The position numbers and the translations under genes were made by a program. Shown piece after piece: positions 26,188 through 34,182 of a stretch of DNA of 64,000 nt. The stretch's first letter is position 1; each line of letters starts with the position of its first letter. This DNA is from Hydrogenophaga intermedia. Its GTDB lineage: Bacteria; Pseudomonadota; Gammaproteobacteria; Burkholderiales; Burkholderiaceae_C. The stretch lies in NCBI RefSeq assembly GCF_000723405.1, contig NZ_CCAE010000002.1, forward strand, positions 237,970 through 301,969. The letters are read 5' to 3'. The notes beneath the pieces are model-generated. The model was given only the letters and a program-made list of their open reading frames with translations. It had not been told where the DNA came from and did no database searches.

Positions 26188-27000
26188 TCATTGGCCAGTG
26201 AAACGCGGCGGCCGCTTCTCCATGAAATGCTGAACGCCTTCCTTGAAGTCTTGCGAAGCCACGGCGCTTTTCACTTCCTTCTCCGCCATCCGGCATGCCT
26301 GCGCCAGCGAGAGCGTGGCCCCCTCCCACAACTGCCGCTTCATGACGCGTATGGAGCGTGGGGAGACGGTCTGCGCGATCTCCGTTGCACGCGCATGTGC
26401 CTTGGCGGATAACTCTTCCGGTTCAAAGACTTCGCTGACCAAACCCATCGCGTGGGCCTCGCTTGCCGGCAGAGTTCTTGCGCTCATCAGCCATTCCATC
26501 GCGCGGGACATGCCGATCAGCCTGGGGAGAATCCAGGCAATCCCATGTTCGGCCACGAGCCCGCGCCGACCGAAAGGCGCGGCCAGTTTGGCGGATGACG
26601 CCGCGTACCGGATGTCGCAGTAGAGGGAAAGCACCAGGCCAACGCCGGCGGCCGCACCGTTCAACACGCAGATGATCGGTTTGGGAATCGACAGCAGGTA
26701 GCTGTAGCGCTGTTCGAAATCGCCGGCGCCCATGGACTCAGCGACCTGCGCCGGTGGCAATGAGATGTCGTCGCCTCCGCGTGTCATCTCACCCAAGGCG
26801 CCGACATCGACACCGGCGCAGAACACCGAGCCCTTTCCGGTCAGGATGATCACCCGCACGCCGGGATCCGAAGCCAACCGCGTCATGATCTGACGCAAGC
26901 CGATCTCCATGGAAGCATTCCAGGCGTTCTTCCTCTCGGGTCGATTGAGAGAGACGTTAGCGACGAATCCCTCCTGCGTCACGACCAGTTCGTCGGTCAT
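26188..27000 (-). CDS. Enoyl-CoA hydratase/isomerase family protein
   Basis: 270 residues from ATG 27000 (MTDELVVTQEGFVANVSLNR), sharing ATGA with the SDR stop. Crotonase motifs: LNRPERKNAWNASM near residue 18, GKGSVFCAGVDVGALGEM near 57 (first oxyanion peptide) and LNGAAAGVGLVLSLYCDIRY near 108, then FGRRGLVAEHGIAWILPRLI. This is the more typical of the two crotonase-fold proteins of the operon and the better candidate for the hydration step after the acyl-CoA dehydrogenase. Confidence 0.92.
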   Translation of the reverse strand: MTDELVVTQEGFVANVSLNRPERKNAWNASMEIGLRQIMTRLASDPGVRVIILTGKGSVFCAGVDVGALGEMTRGGDDISLPPAQVAESMGAGDFEQRYSYLLSIPKPIICVLNGAAAGVGLVLSLYCDIRYAASSAKLAAPFGRRGLVAEHGIAWILPRLIGMSRAMEWLMSARTLPASEAHAMGLVSEVFEPEELSAKAHARATEIAQTVSPRSIRVMKRQLWEGATLSLAQACRMAEKEVKSAVASQDFKEGVQHFMEKRPPRFTGQ

Positions 27001-27890
27001 GGGGTGCTGACGGGAATCGCTTCGCCGCGAAGTTGTTTGTCTGCCTTGTCGTGCGCCCGGATCTCCGAACTGACGACGGTCCATTCTTCCTCGGTCAACT
27101 TCAACAAGGGCGAATAGACGCTGCCGTGCGCGAGGTGGTGCGCGCCATCGAGCATCACTACCTGGCCGGTCAACCAGGCGCAACTGTCCGACAACAGGAA
27201 GGTGGCCAGGTTCTGAAGCTCGTCGACCCGGCCCAGCCGCCTCATCGGATTCGTCCGCTCGAGTTCATCCGCGCTGGTCCCCGGCATCAGCCGCGCAACG
27301 GCGCCGGGCGTTGGAATCAGGCCGGGCCCAATGGCGTTGAGCCGGATGCCTTTGGATGCCCACTCGATGCTCAGTGCGCGGGTCATTGCGCAGATGGCCG
27401 ACTTTGCCATCGTCGACGGGACGGCAAAAGGAGCTCCATTCACAACACCCGTGCTGACGATCGACAGGATCGAACCCGGCTTTCCCGTGGAGATCCATTT
27501 TTGACCCACGGCGTTCGTCATGTAGAAGGTGCCGTGGAACACCGTGTTGGCGATCGCATCGAAGCCGCGGGCGCTTATCCGCTCAGTGGGACTGATGAAG
27601 TTCGCCGCGGCGTTGTTCACCAGAGCCGTGAGTGGGGATTCTTTCCAAAGCTTCTCCACCAGCTCCTGAACCGCATCAGCGGATCGGATATCCACGATGT
27701 GTCCAACCGCGCGGGCCCCCGGGATCGTCTCCAACTGCGCGATCGCTTCGTCAATCACAACTTGCCGGCGGCCGCAGATGTGCACTTCGGCACCGAGCGA
27801 GACAAACTTCTTCGCCAGCTCCAGTCCAAGGCCGCTGCCGCCGCCCGTGATAAGGACGACCTGGTTCTTCAACAAATCGGAAAGGAACAT
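26997..27890 (-). CDS. SDR oxidoreductase, 2,4-dienoyl-CoA reductase-like
   Basis: 297 residues. Rossmann NAD(P) motif ITGGGSGLGLELAKKF at residues 14-29, the GRR after the second strand (ICGRRQVVIDEA) compatible with NADPH, and NNAAANFISPTE near 91. The usual catalytic YxxxK is replaced by SxxxK in FAVPSTMAKSAICAMTRALS, which is the pattern of the 2,4-dienoyl-CoA reductases of mitochondria and peroxisomes. That fits a role in degrading an unsaturated acyl-CoA. Coupled to the following hydratase by a four-base overlap. Confidence 0.85.
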   Translation of the reverse strand: MFLSDLLKNQVVLITGGGSGLGLELAKKFVSLGAEVHICGRRQVVIDEAIAQLETIPGARAVGHIVDIRSADAVQELVEKLWKESPLTALVNNAAANFISPTERISARGFDAIANTVFHGTFYMTNAVGQKWISTGKPGSILSIVSTGVVNGAPFAVPSTMAKSAICAMTRALSIEWASKGIRLNAIGPGLIPTPGAVARLMPGTSADELERTNPMRRLGRVDELQNLATFLLSDSCAWLTGQVVMLDGAHHLAHGSVYSPLLKLTEEEWTVVSSEIRAHDKADKQLRGEAIPVSTP

Positions 27891-27980
27891 GTAGGGGATC
27901 TCAATTTCATGGGCGGGAAAAATTCCGTATCGAGGGAACGTCGTGGTGGGATACGACGTCGGGCATTGCTGGAGGACGGC

Positions 27981-28958
27981 TCAAATGACCCCCTCCAGTC
28001 GCCCCTCCTTGATGAAGCCCTTCACCAGGTCTTCTTCGTTCTTGATGATTCGTTCGAACTCTTCCGGCAGCGAGGCCGTGGCGACGCTTCCGGCGTCTCT
28101 CAGGACCTTAGACATGGCGGGGTCCTCGCTCGCCAATCGGATGGCAGCGCTCAGGCGATCGATGACGTCCTGTTTTGTGCCTTTGAGAGCGAAAACCCCG
28201 GTGTAGGTGGTCGCATCAATTTCTCCCAGGCCGAGTTGCGCACTCGTTTTCAGATCAGGCAGCGCTGGGTCGGGAACGGGGCTGAAAGCCACCATGGCTC
28301 GCAGGTTCCCGGCCTTTAAGTACGGCATCGAGCTGGAGATCTGGTCGAAGTAGATGTCCAGCGTGCCGCCCAGCAGGTCGGCCAGTGCCGGCGCGGAGCC
28401 TCTGTAGGGGATGGAGTTGAACTTGCAGCGAAATGCCTTCTCCAGTTGGAGCAAGCCCAGGTGATTGGGTGAGCCTGGAGCAGGGTTGCCGGCACTCACC
28501 CGCCCCTCTTGGCTGCGAGCCAGTGCTGCAAGTTCTTCCAGCGTCTTGAAGCGCGTGTCGGCGGCCCTGGTGACGAGGATCAACGAAGTTTTCGCCGCGA
28601 GTGAAATCGGGACGAAGTCCTGGCGCTTGTAGGGGGTCTTCATTGTTAGCGGCAGCGAAGCCATCACGCTCGCCGGAGCCACCAGCAAGGTGTGGCCATC
28701 CGGTGCCGCTCGCGCGACAACGGACGTTCCGACGGCACCGCCCGCGCCGGTTCGATTGTCGATCACCACAGGTTGACCCAGGATCTTGGCCAGTGGGATT
28801 GCCAGGGTTCGCGCGGCCATGTCAGTGCTGCCGCCAGGGGCGAACGGCACGACGATGGTGATTGGTTTGGACGGGTACGCCTGCGTCTGGGCGCGCCCTG
28901 CAGAAGCTCCGAGGATGGCACTGGCTCCCAGTACCAACGCATTTCTACGGTCGATCAT
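27981..28958 (-). CDS. Tripartite tricarboxylate transporter substrate-binding protein (Bug family)
   Basis: 325 residues from ATG 28958. Signal peptide MIDRRNALVLGASAILGASA ending GRAQ predicts periplasmic location. Bug fold landmarks: YPSKPITIVVPFAPGGSTDM near residue 30, VVIDNRTGAGGAVGT near 65, and PYRGSAPALADLLGG near 175. These proteins bind carboxylates, often organic acids that the neighbouring genes degrade. Membrane components are not in the window, as is common for the many orphan Bug proteins of Burkholderiales. First gene of the leftward operon; divergent from the LysR gene. Confidence 0.92.
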   Translation of the reverse strand: MIDRRNALVLGASAILGASAGRAQTQAYPSKPITIVVPFAPGGSTDMAARTLAIPLAKILGQPVVIDNRTGAGGAVGTSVVARAAPDGHTLLVAPASVMASLPLTMKTPYKRQDFVPISLAAKTSLILVTRAADTRFKTLEELAALARSQEGRVSAGNPAPGSPNHLGLLQLEKAFRCKFNSIPYRGSAPALADLLGGTLDIYFDQISSSMPYLKAGNLRAMVAFSPVPDPALPDLKTSAQLGLGEIDATTYTGVFALKGTKQDVIDRLSAAIRLASEDPAMSKVLRDAGSVATASLPEEFERIIKNEEDLVKGFIKEGRLEGVI

Positions 28959-29083
28959 GTCTCGTCTCCATTGTTGTCGTACACCGCGTCTTGGCCCCCG
29001 TGCCCCATCCACTGATCGAAGCCGCATCTAAGACGTTCAAGGGTGCTCAAGACCTCTCTGAATCTAGCGATCTCATGGAAAAA

Positions 29084-29122
29084 TAAAAGTGAATAATTTG
29101 TTCAATAGTTCATTCACTTTTA
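29084..29122. promoter_or_regulatory. Perfect 11-bp palindrome, probable LysR operator
   Basis: TAAAAGTGAAT at 29084-29094 is repeated inverted as ATTCACTTTTA at 29112-29122, with a 17-base AT-rich spacer. It lies in the 174-base gap between the divergent TTT binding-protein and LysR genes, ending ten bases before the LysR ATG at 29133. Position and symmetry fit binding of the LysR protein to control itself and the operon. Confidence 0.6.
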
Positions 29123-29132
29123 GAATGCAAAG

Positions 29133-30056
29133 ATGACCATCAAACAGCTGCAAGCCTTCTACTGGGCCGCCAAGCTCGGCAGCTTTGCGATCGCCGCAGA
29201 CCGACTGTCGATCTCGCAGCCGACGTTGTCGAAGCGGATCGCAGAACTGGAGTCAAGCCTTGGCAAGGCCCTCTTCGATCGTTCTGCAAGGCGGGCCGTC
29301 TTGACCCTGGACGGCGAGGTCGCGCTCGGCGATGCGAAGCTGATCCTTGACGCAGAGAACACGTTGCGCAGGAAGCTTCAGCGAGACAACTCTCTGCAGG
29401 GCAATCTGCGGATGGGGATTGGTGAGCTGACCGCGGCGACCTGGTTTTCTCGCTTCATTCGTCGCGCGGCGCAGGAACTCCCGGCGCTGCGGATCGAACC
29501 CTTGGTCAGTCAGGGGCGCTTCATGGAAGCCGAGGTGGAACGGGGCACCCTGGATTGCGCGGTCGTGGCCGGAATCGTGCCGCGACGCTCGCTGGCCTCA
29601 CAGGAGCTACCCAGCGTTTCTTTCGCGTGGATGGGAGCACCGTCGCTTCGCATCAAGGGCCGAACAATCACGCCGGAGACACTCAGTACATATCCGGTGC
29701 TCACATTTGCAGCGCCTTCGGGTCAGGCGCAACTGTTCGAGGAATGGGTTGCGTCCACGGGCGCGACGATAGACCGCGTCATTGGCTGCAACAGCATCCA
29801 CGCTATTGTCGAACTGGCCATCGCCGGCGTCGGTCTGTGCCTGCTGCCTCAGCAGCACCTCAAGCCCATTCTGAAGCGCGGTTTGCTGCGAGAGTACGAG
29901 TGCCGCCCAACCTTTCCGCCGTTGACCTACCGCTTCATCTGGCGCCATGACGACGTGCGCGATCTCGTGAAGGAGGTGCGAACGCTGGTGACGAGCGAGG
30001 TGAACTTCAACCTCACGACACCATTGTGGACGCCCGCCAGAGGGCCGGTCGCCTAG
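29133..30056 (+). CDS. LysR family transcriptional regulator of the catabolic operon
   Basis: 307 residues. N-terminal winged helix MTIKQLQAFYWAAKLGSFAI, DRLSISQPTLSKRIAELESS; effector domain at about 90-300 (LRMGIGELTAATWFSRFIRR, LDCAVVAGIVPRRSLASQEL, AIAGVGLCLLPQQHLKP). Divergent from the TTT binding-protein gene over a perfect palindrome, the usual arrangement for a LysR regulator controlling an adjacent degradation operon. Its stop overlaps by four bases the end of the truncated thiolase gene on the other strand. Confidence 0.92.
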   Translation: MTIKQLQAFYWAAKLGSFAIAADRLSISQPTLSKRIAELESSLGKALFDRSARRAVLTLDGEVALGDAKLILDAENTLRRKLQRDNSLQGNLRMGIGELTAATWFSRFIRRAAQELPALRIEPLVSQGRFMEAEVERGTLDCAVVAGIVPRRSLASQELPSVSFAWMGAPSLRIKGRTITPETLSTYPVLTFAAPSGQAQLFEEWVASTGATIDRVIGCNSIHAIVELAIAGVGLCLLPQQHLKPILKRGLLREYECRPTFPPLTYRFIWRHDDVRDLVKEVRTLVTSEVNFNLTTPLWTPARGPVA

Positions 30057-30511
30057 ACACGTTCGAGCACGGTGGCGATGCCCTGGCCACCACCGATGCA
30101 TTGCGTCGCCAGCGCATATCGCCCGTTGACCCGCTGCAGCAGCGACGCGGCCTTCCCAGTGATGCGCGCCCCTGTCGCGCCCAGCGGGTGGCCGATGGCG
30201 AGGCCCCCTCCATCGAGGTTGACCGTGTCCGGGTCCAACCGCAGGTCCCGCAGGCAGGCGAGCGCTTGCGATGCGAAGGCCTCGTTGATTTCGACCACGT
30301 CCAGATCCGCAACCGAGAGGCCGGCGCGCGCGAGTGCCTTACGCGTCGCGGGGATCGGGCCAATGCCCATGACCGCCGGGTCGACGCCCACCGTGGCGAA
30401 CGACTTGATGCGGGCCAAGGCGTTTAGATAGAGCCTCTCGGCGAACGTGTCGCTGGTTACCAGCACGGCGCAAGCGCCATCGGTGAGCGGTGAGGAGGTG
30501 CCTGCCGTTAA
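30053..30511 (-). pseudogene. Thiolase (acetyl-CoA acetyltransferase), 3' fragment only
   Basis: About 152 codons of the C-terminal thiolase domain: TAGTSSPLTDGACAVLV at the break, then GIGPIPATRKAL, EINEAFASQALACL, LDGGGLAIGHPLGATGARI (catalytic His) and LATQCIGGGQGIATV (catalytic Cys). The N-terminal domain with the nucleophilic Cys is missing; upstream of about 30511 the thiolase frame is replaced by sequence of an HNH endonuclease gene on the opposite strand. A thiolase would have completed the neighbouring CoA pathway, so the break marks the junction between the catabolic cluster and the defence island. Confidence 0.85.
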
Positions 30512-31002
30512 CCGAGCGCGAGGGTCTATTTCTGTTGGAGAAAGCCGGGTTGGCGGAACGAGGGCATCCTGGTGTGCCTCCGATCCTCAACAGTAGCGTC
30601 GTCCCGGATGAGACAACTCGGCTTCGCTTAGTTGAGGCTAGGATAGGTCAGGGGAAGTTTCGTGACGACCTCATGGAGAGTTGGGGTGGTCGATGCCCGT
30701 TGAGTGGATTATCAAACCCAAAGCTCTTACGCGCCTCGCACATCAAGCGATGGGCCGACTCGACGAACGAAGAACGACTTAGCCCGCACAACGGCATTCT
30801 GCTTGCCGCACACTGGGATGCGGCGTTTGACTGCGGCTTGATCTCTTTCGCTGATGACGGACGCGTGATTGTCAGTGAGCAGCTGAGCCAATCGGATCGA
30901 GTTGCTCTTCGTCTCCCAGAGCTGGCTTCAGTGCGGTTCATGCCTCCTCATATCCCGTTCCTTGAATCTCACCGGAAGCGGTACGGCTTTCGCCTTGCCT
31001 AG
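30490..31002 (+). CDS. HNH endonuclease, probably 5' truncated
   Basis: 170 residues if started at ATG 30490, but the first seven codons lie inside the thiolase remnant, so the true 5' end is probably lost at the junction near 30511. The HNH_2-type domain is clear: WGGRCPLSGL, LLRASHIKRWADSTNEERLS and HNGILLAAHWDAAFDCGLIS supply the His/Asn/His residues. Full-length relatives have an additional N-terminal domain and often accompany restriction-type defence genes. It is at the left edge of the defence island. Confidence 0.65.
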   Translation: MRRCLPLTEREGLFLLEKAGLAERGHPGVPPILNSSVVPDETTRLRLVEARIGQGKFRDDLMESWGGRCPLSGLSNPKLLRASHIKRWADSTNEERLSPHNGILLAAHWDAAFDCGLISFADDGRVIVSEQLSQSDRVALRLPELASVRFMPPHIPFLESHRKRYGFRLA

Positions 31003-31288
31003 AGCCACTGCGAGTGAAGCGTCGCCTTTTGCGTAGCAGCGGAGCAACGGCGCGTGTGAGAATCAAGTCCGCTCTAGACTGGGGGGCGATCAGGACGGGC
31101 CGGGCGAATGACAGCAGTCGTCGACTGCCGGTCATTGGCCGACAGGCACGGCGGGTGAGCGCGAATGGCCGAAAGCTGCCCTCATCCGTCGCAGTGTCCA
31201 CGTTGCCGAATTGCGCGCCCAACCTGATCCGATCAGGATATCCACTTGCGGCCGCTACAAGCAGACATGGTAGGCGGATGAGGGAGCG

Positions 31289-32773
31289 TTAGGTCAACGG
31301 AAATTTCATTCTCAACAGATTGAGCTCGCGATGATCGATGGAGCCGCGACGTTCTGAGTAAAAGGCCTCATAGAACCTGAATTCGGTCCTCCCGGAGGCC
31401 GCGCACTTGCGCTCGATGATCCGGTAGATCTCCAACTTCTTCGCCGTCGGCGTCTTCATTCCGAAGATCAGCCCGTGAAGATTCGAGAAGTCGTATGTCG
31501 CCTTGCGGCTGTCGACGTCTGAGAAGCCCGCTAGCGAGCCGGTCAAGAGCAGCCGGTGCTCGCGCTCTCGCTCCCAGTCGGCCAGCTTTGTGGTCGCCCC
31601 TGGGTAGAACCCTCGCCAATACTCATCGCGCCATTGATCGCCATAGTCAGATGCGCAGACGCTTCGGTCTCCGGCGACGTTCGAGTGCCAGCGCTTATAG
31701 AGCACGCCCACGGGAAGGTTGCCGATGGAGCGAAAGAAATCCACGGGCGCGAACTTGTTCGAATACCTAACGGCGTGGAACTGCTGCGCCACCTTGCCTC
31801 TGGTGGGGCCGCGAGAATCGAAGCCAGTGATCTGCGTGAGCGGAAGCTGCATCTCGCCGCCGCGCTCGTCGGGCTTGAACACGAGACAGACGCCGGCGTG
31901 ACTGTCCCCATAGCTTCCCCATAGCGACGAGTCGCGGCAATCGGACAGGAAGCACGCCACGCGCCAGTTCGGATAGACAAGCCGCTCGAGCTGGTCGACG
32001 AACTCCTCTCCGAAGGCGCGGACGAGGAAGTCCTTGTTCGGCGCGTAGTTGCCCTCGCCGTGGCTCACCAGCGACGCCAGCCCCACCTGGCTTGAAACGT
32101 CCCCGAACAGTGCGAACAGCTCGCGCAACAAGTCTTCGGAGCGGTCGTCCGAAATTCCGCGAAGCGTTTGGATCATGAGATCCAGGTTCGGAAGGGTCTC
32201 CTTCGCCCGAGCCAACATCTCGCGCGCGCCCGAATCAGGGGGGCACAGCTTATGCACCTCGTGGTGGCGGAACACGACCCCTAGTCCGAGAGGATGCAGC
32301 GAGCGGATGTAGCCTCGGAGCTCGTCGCGGCGGGTCGGTGTCCGCCGACCATCCAGCGAATCGATCAGCCGCGAGACGGTGGGCTCTCCCAAGAAGTCGG
32401 CGCACATGCCGTCGACCATCTCTTCCAGCTGCGGGCTTCCGGCCTCTCCCGGGTGGGGTCCGTTGACCGGAATGTTCTCCCAGGTCAAAGGCTGCTCCTC
32501 GCCCCCGAGCCGGTAGAGGGTGAGGGCCCAGTTTAGACAACGCAGGTAGTGCTTAAACAGGTTCTCCCACACGATGCGATCGCCGCTCCAATACAAGTCC
32601 CGGAATCCCTCCATGGGATCGTTTAGTTCTGACGGCGACGCGAAGTAGATCTCTTGGCGCTCCAACTCGCCGGAGTCGAGCAGCCGGCGAAGCGGGCGAA
32701 AGCGATAGAGCAAGCGCGGCTCGGGGCGGGAGCCCGACGAGATCGGAGCGGCGACTGAATCTTTTGTCGTCAT
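31289..32773 (-). CDS. DUF2971 domain protein, third gene of the Gabija-like cluster
   Basis: 494 residues from ATG 32773 (MTTKDSVAAPISSGSRPEPR). The frame continues further upstream but that part is the antisense-frame of the helicase gene. DUF2971 features: LLYRFRPLRRLLDSGELERQ and IYFASPSELNDPMEGF at residues 22-60, WRVACFLSDCRDSSLWGSYG with SHAGVCLVFKP at about 290-320, and an LLTGSLAGF end region. A helical insert separates the halves. DUF2971 proteins are frequent in defence islands and biochemically uncharacterised. It begins 20 bases after the helicase gene, so the three genes are likely one transcript. Confidence 0.8.
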   Translation of the reverse strand: MTTKDSVAAPISSGSRPEPRLLYRFRPLRRLLDSGELERQEIYFASPSELNDPMEGFRDLYWSGDRIVWENLFKHYLRCLNWALTLYRLGGEEQPLTWENIPVNGPHPGEAGSPQLEEMVDGMCADFLGEPTVSRLIDSLDGRRTPTRRDELRGYIRSLHPLGLGVVFRHHEVHKLCPPDSGAREMLARAKETLPNLDLMIQTLRGISDDRSEDLLRELFALFGDVSSQVGLASLVSHGEGNYAPNKDFLVRAFGEEFVDQLERLVYPNWRVACFLSDCRDSSLWGSYGDSHAGVCLVFKPDERGGEMQLPLTQITGFDSRGPTRGKVAQQFHAVRYSNKFAPVDFFRSIGNLPVGVLYKRWHSNVAGDRSVCASDYGDQWRDEYWRGFYPGATTKLADWEREREHRLLLTGSLAGFSDVDSRKATYDFSNLHGLIFGMKTPTAKKLEIYRIIERKCAASGRTEFRFYEAFYSERRGSIDHRELNLLRMKFPLT

Positions 32774-32793
32774 GGAGCTCGGTGGGCGCGCCG

Positions 32794-34182
32794 TCAAAGT
32801 CGGGGCGCGGGGAGTTGCACGAAATCCTGCGTCCCGGTGATGGTGAGCGAACGGGTGGGGCGCGAGATGGCCACGTAGAACAGCTTCGCCTGCGCGTTGC
32901 GCTCGCCACCGAAATGAGTCGCGTCGGGCACTACTACATGGTCGAACTCGAGGCCTTTGAGCAGCAGCGGGGTGGAGACCGTTCGGCGAGGTAGCTTGCG
33001 GCCAACGACGCTTGCGCGGTCGCGGACGCGCGCGGTCGCCTCCAACATCGTCTCGCATCGGTTCGCGGCCACCTCCGAGATTGCGCGCTCCACGTCCCGC
33101 AACAGCTCCTGGCGATGGAGCCGCCACCTGGGAAGCTTTCGACTGAGGGTCAGAATTTCCAGCGCGGCGCGCGGCCCGTCCTCCGCCATCGCCGCGGCGG
33201 CGGATTGGATCGCTTCGTTCACCGGCGCCTCCTCCGCGGGAGGAGCCTCGCCTTCGGCGAGCTTCTGCACGGCGAAGGACTCGGAGAACAGCCAACGGAT
33301 AGCCGCCAGCCTGCGGGGCGCTTCCGGGGATGAGTCCCAGCGCCCCGCGAAGTCCGTCATGGTCCTGGCGGCCATCTCCTCGATCGCCTGGTAGCCGCCG
33401 CGCGCGGCCGCGGCGACCCCGTAGCAGATGCGTTTGTTGCAGTGGATAGCGGCGACCGTGCCTTCCCGCCCTTCGATGCTCTCGAAGAGCGCCCCCATGT
33501 CGAAAGCATTGACGGCCTGGCGGTAGCTCACCGGCCCTCCGAACTCGACACGGTCTCCGAGCATGAGACGGCGGCGCGCGTCCATGATCCACTCGCCCAG
33601 CTCGGGGTTCTTATCCCGCCAGCGGTGCGGCGTCTCAAGCTCTCCCACGAGAGGAAACTGGTGGTGGATCTCGCCATCCCAGCTCAGCGTCGCCCCCGCG
33701 AACTCGAAAATGCCCTGCATCGGGTCGCCGAACACGAGGGTAGGAGCGACACTCGAGAGTGTCGTGGCGAGCTCGTGCTGCGGTCCGTTGCAGTCCTGGT
33801 ATTCGTCGATCAGGATGCGGTCGTAGGAGGCCTCGACCACTTGGCGCACAGCCGGCACGCCGAGCGCGGCCAACACGCCGCGGTGCACGTCGTCCCACTG
33901 CGCGCCTTGGGGCATGTCCTCGGGGGGGCGGGCGATGCCGGGAAACCCGTGTGCGTACCGCAACGACCATCCTGAAATGGTGTCGACCGCGACGGACGAC
34001 TGCGGCACCCGCAGGCGCTTCAAGCGAGCGCGGATCGCCTGGATGCCGGCGTTGGTGTGGGTGAGCACGAGCGTGCGCCGACCGAGCGCCGCCACCTTGG
34101 CGATCAATTCGGTCTTTCCGTGACCCGCTGGCGCGACGACGGCGCCGCGATCGACCCGCAGGAGATCCTCTGCCTCAGGCAT
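32794..34182 (-). CDS. UvrD-like superfamily 1 helicase (GajB-like)
   Basis: 462 residues from ATG 34182 (MPEAEDLLRVDRGAVVAPAG), eight bases inside the end of the OLD-nuclease gene. Motif I VVAPAGHGKTELIAK near residue 15, motif II ILIDEYQDCNGPQ near 125, motif III-like LVFGDPMQGIFEF near 150, motif V PLLLKGLEFDHVVVP near 415 and motif VI LFYVAISRPTRSL near 445. Size and pairing with an OLD-family ATPase/TOPRIM gene match GajB of the Gabija anti-phage system, where GajA cleaves DNA and GajB is a DNA-sensing ATPase/helicase. Assignment as Gabija is by architecture only. Confidence 0.85.
   Translation of the reverse strand: MPEAEDLLRVDRGAVVAPAGHGKTELIAKVAALGRRTLVLTHTNAGIQAIRARLKRLRVPQSSVAVDTISGWSLRYAHGFPGIARPPEDMPQGAQWDDVHRGVLAALGVPAVRQVVEASYDRILIDEYQDCNGPQHELATTLSSVAPTLVFGDPMQGIFEFAGATLSWDGEIHHQFPLVGELETPHRWRDKNPELGEWIMDARRRLMLGDRVEFGGPVSYRQAVNAFDMGALFESIEGREGTVAAIHCNKRICYGVAAAARGGYQAIEEMAARTMTDFAGRWDSSPEAPRRLAAIRWLFSESFAVQKLAEGEAPPAEEAPVNEAIQSAAAAMAEDGPRAALEILTLSRKLPRWRLHRQELLRDVERAISEVAANRCETMLEATARVRDRASVVGRKLPRRTVSTPLLLKGLEFDHVVVPDATHFGGERNAQAKLFYVAISRPTRSLTITGTQDFVQLPAPRL

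Noticed and set aside
31003..31288. Possible small genes between the HNH and DUF2971 genes
   Set aside because: Short frames exist, but the stretch carries inverted GGTCATTGGCC/GGCCGAAAG-like sequence of the intergenic kind seen in comamonads, with no ribosome site or family similarity.
33442..33975. Plus-strand frame of 177 codons inside the helicase gene
   Set aside because: Antisense to conserved helicase motifs; explained by GC bias.
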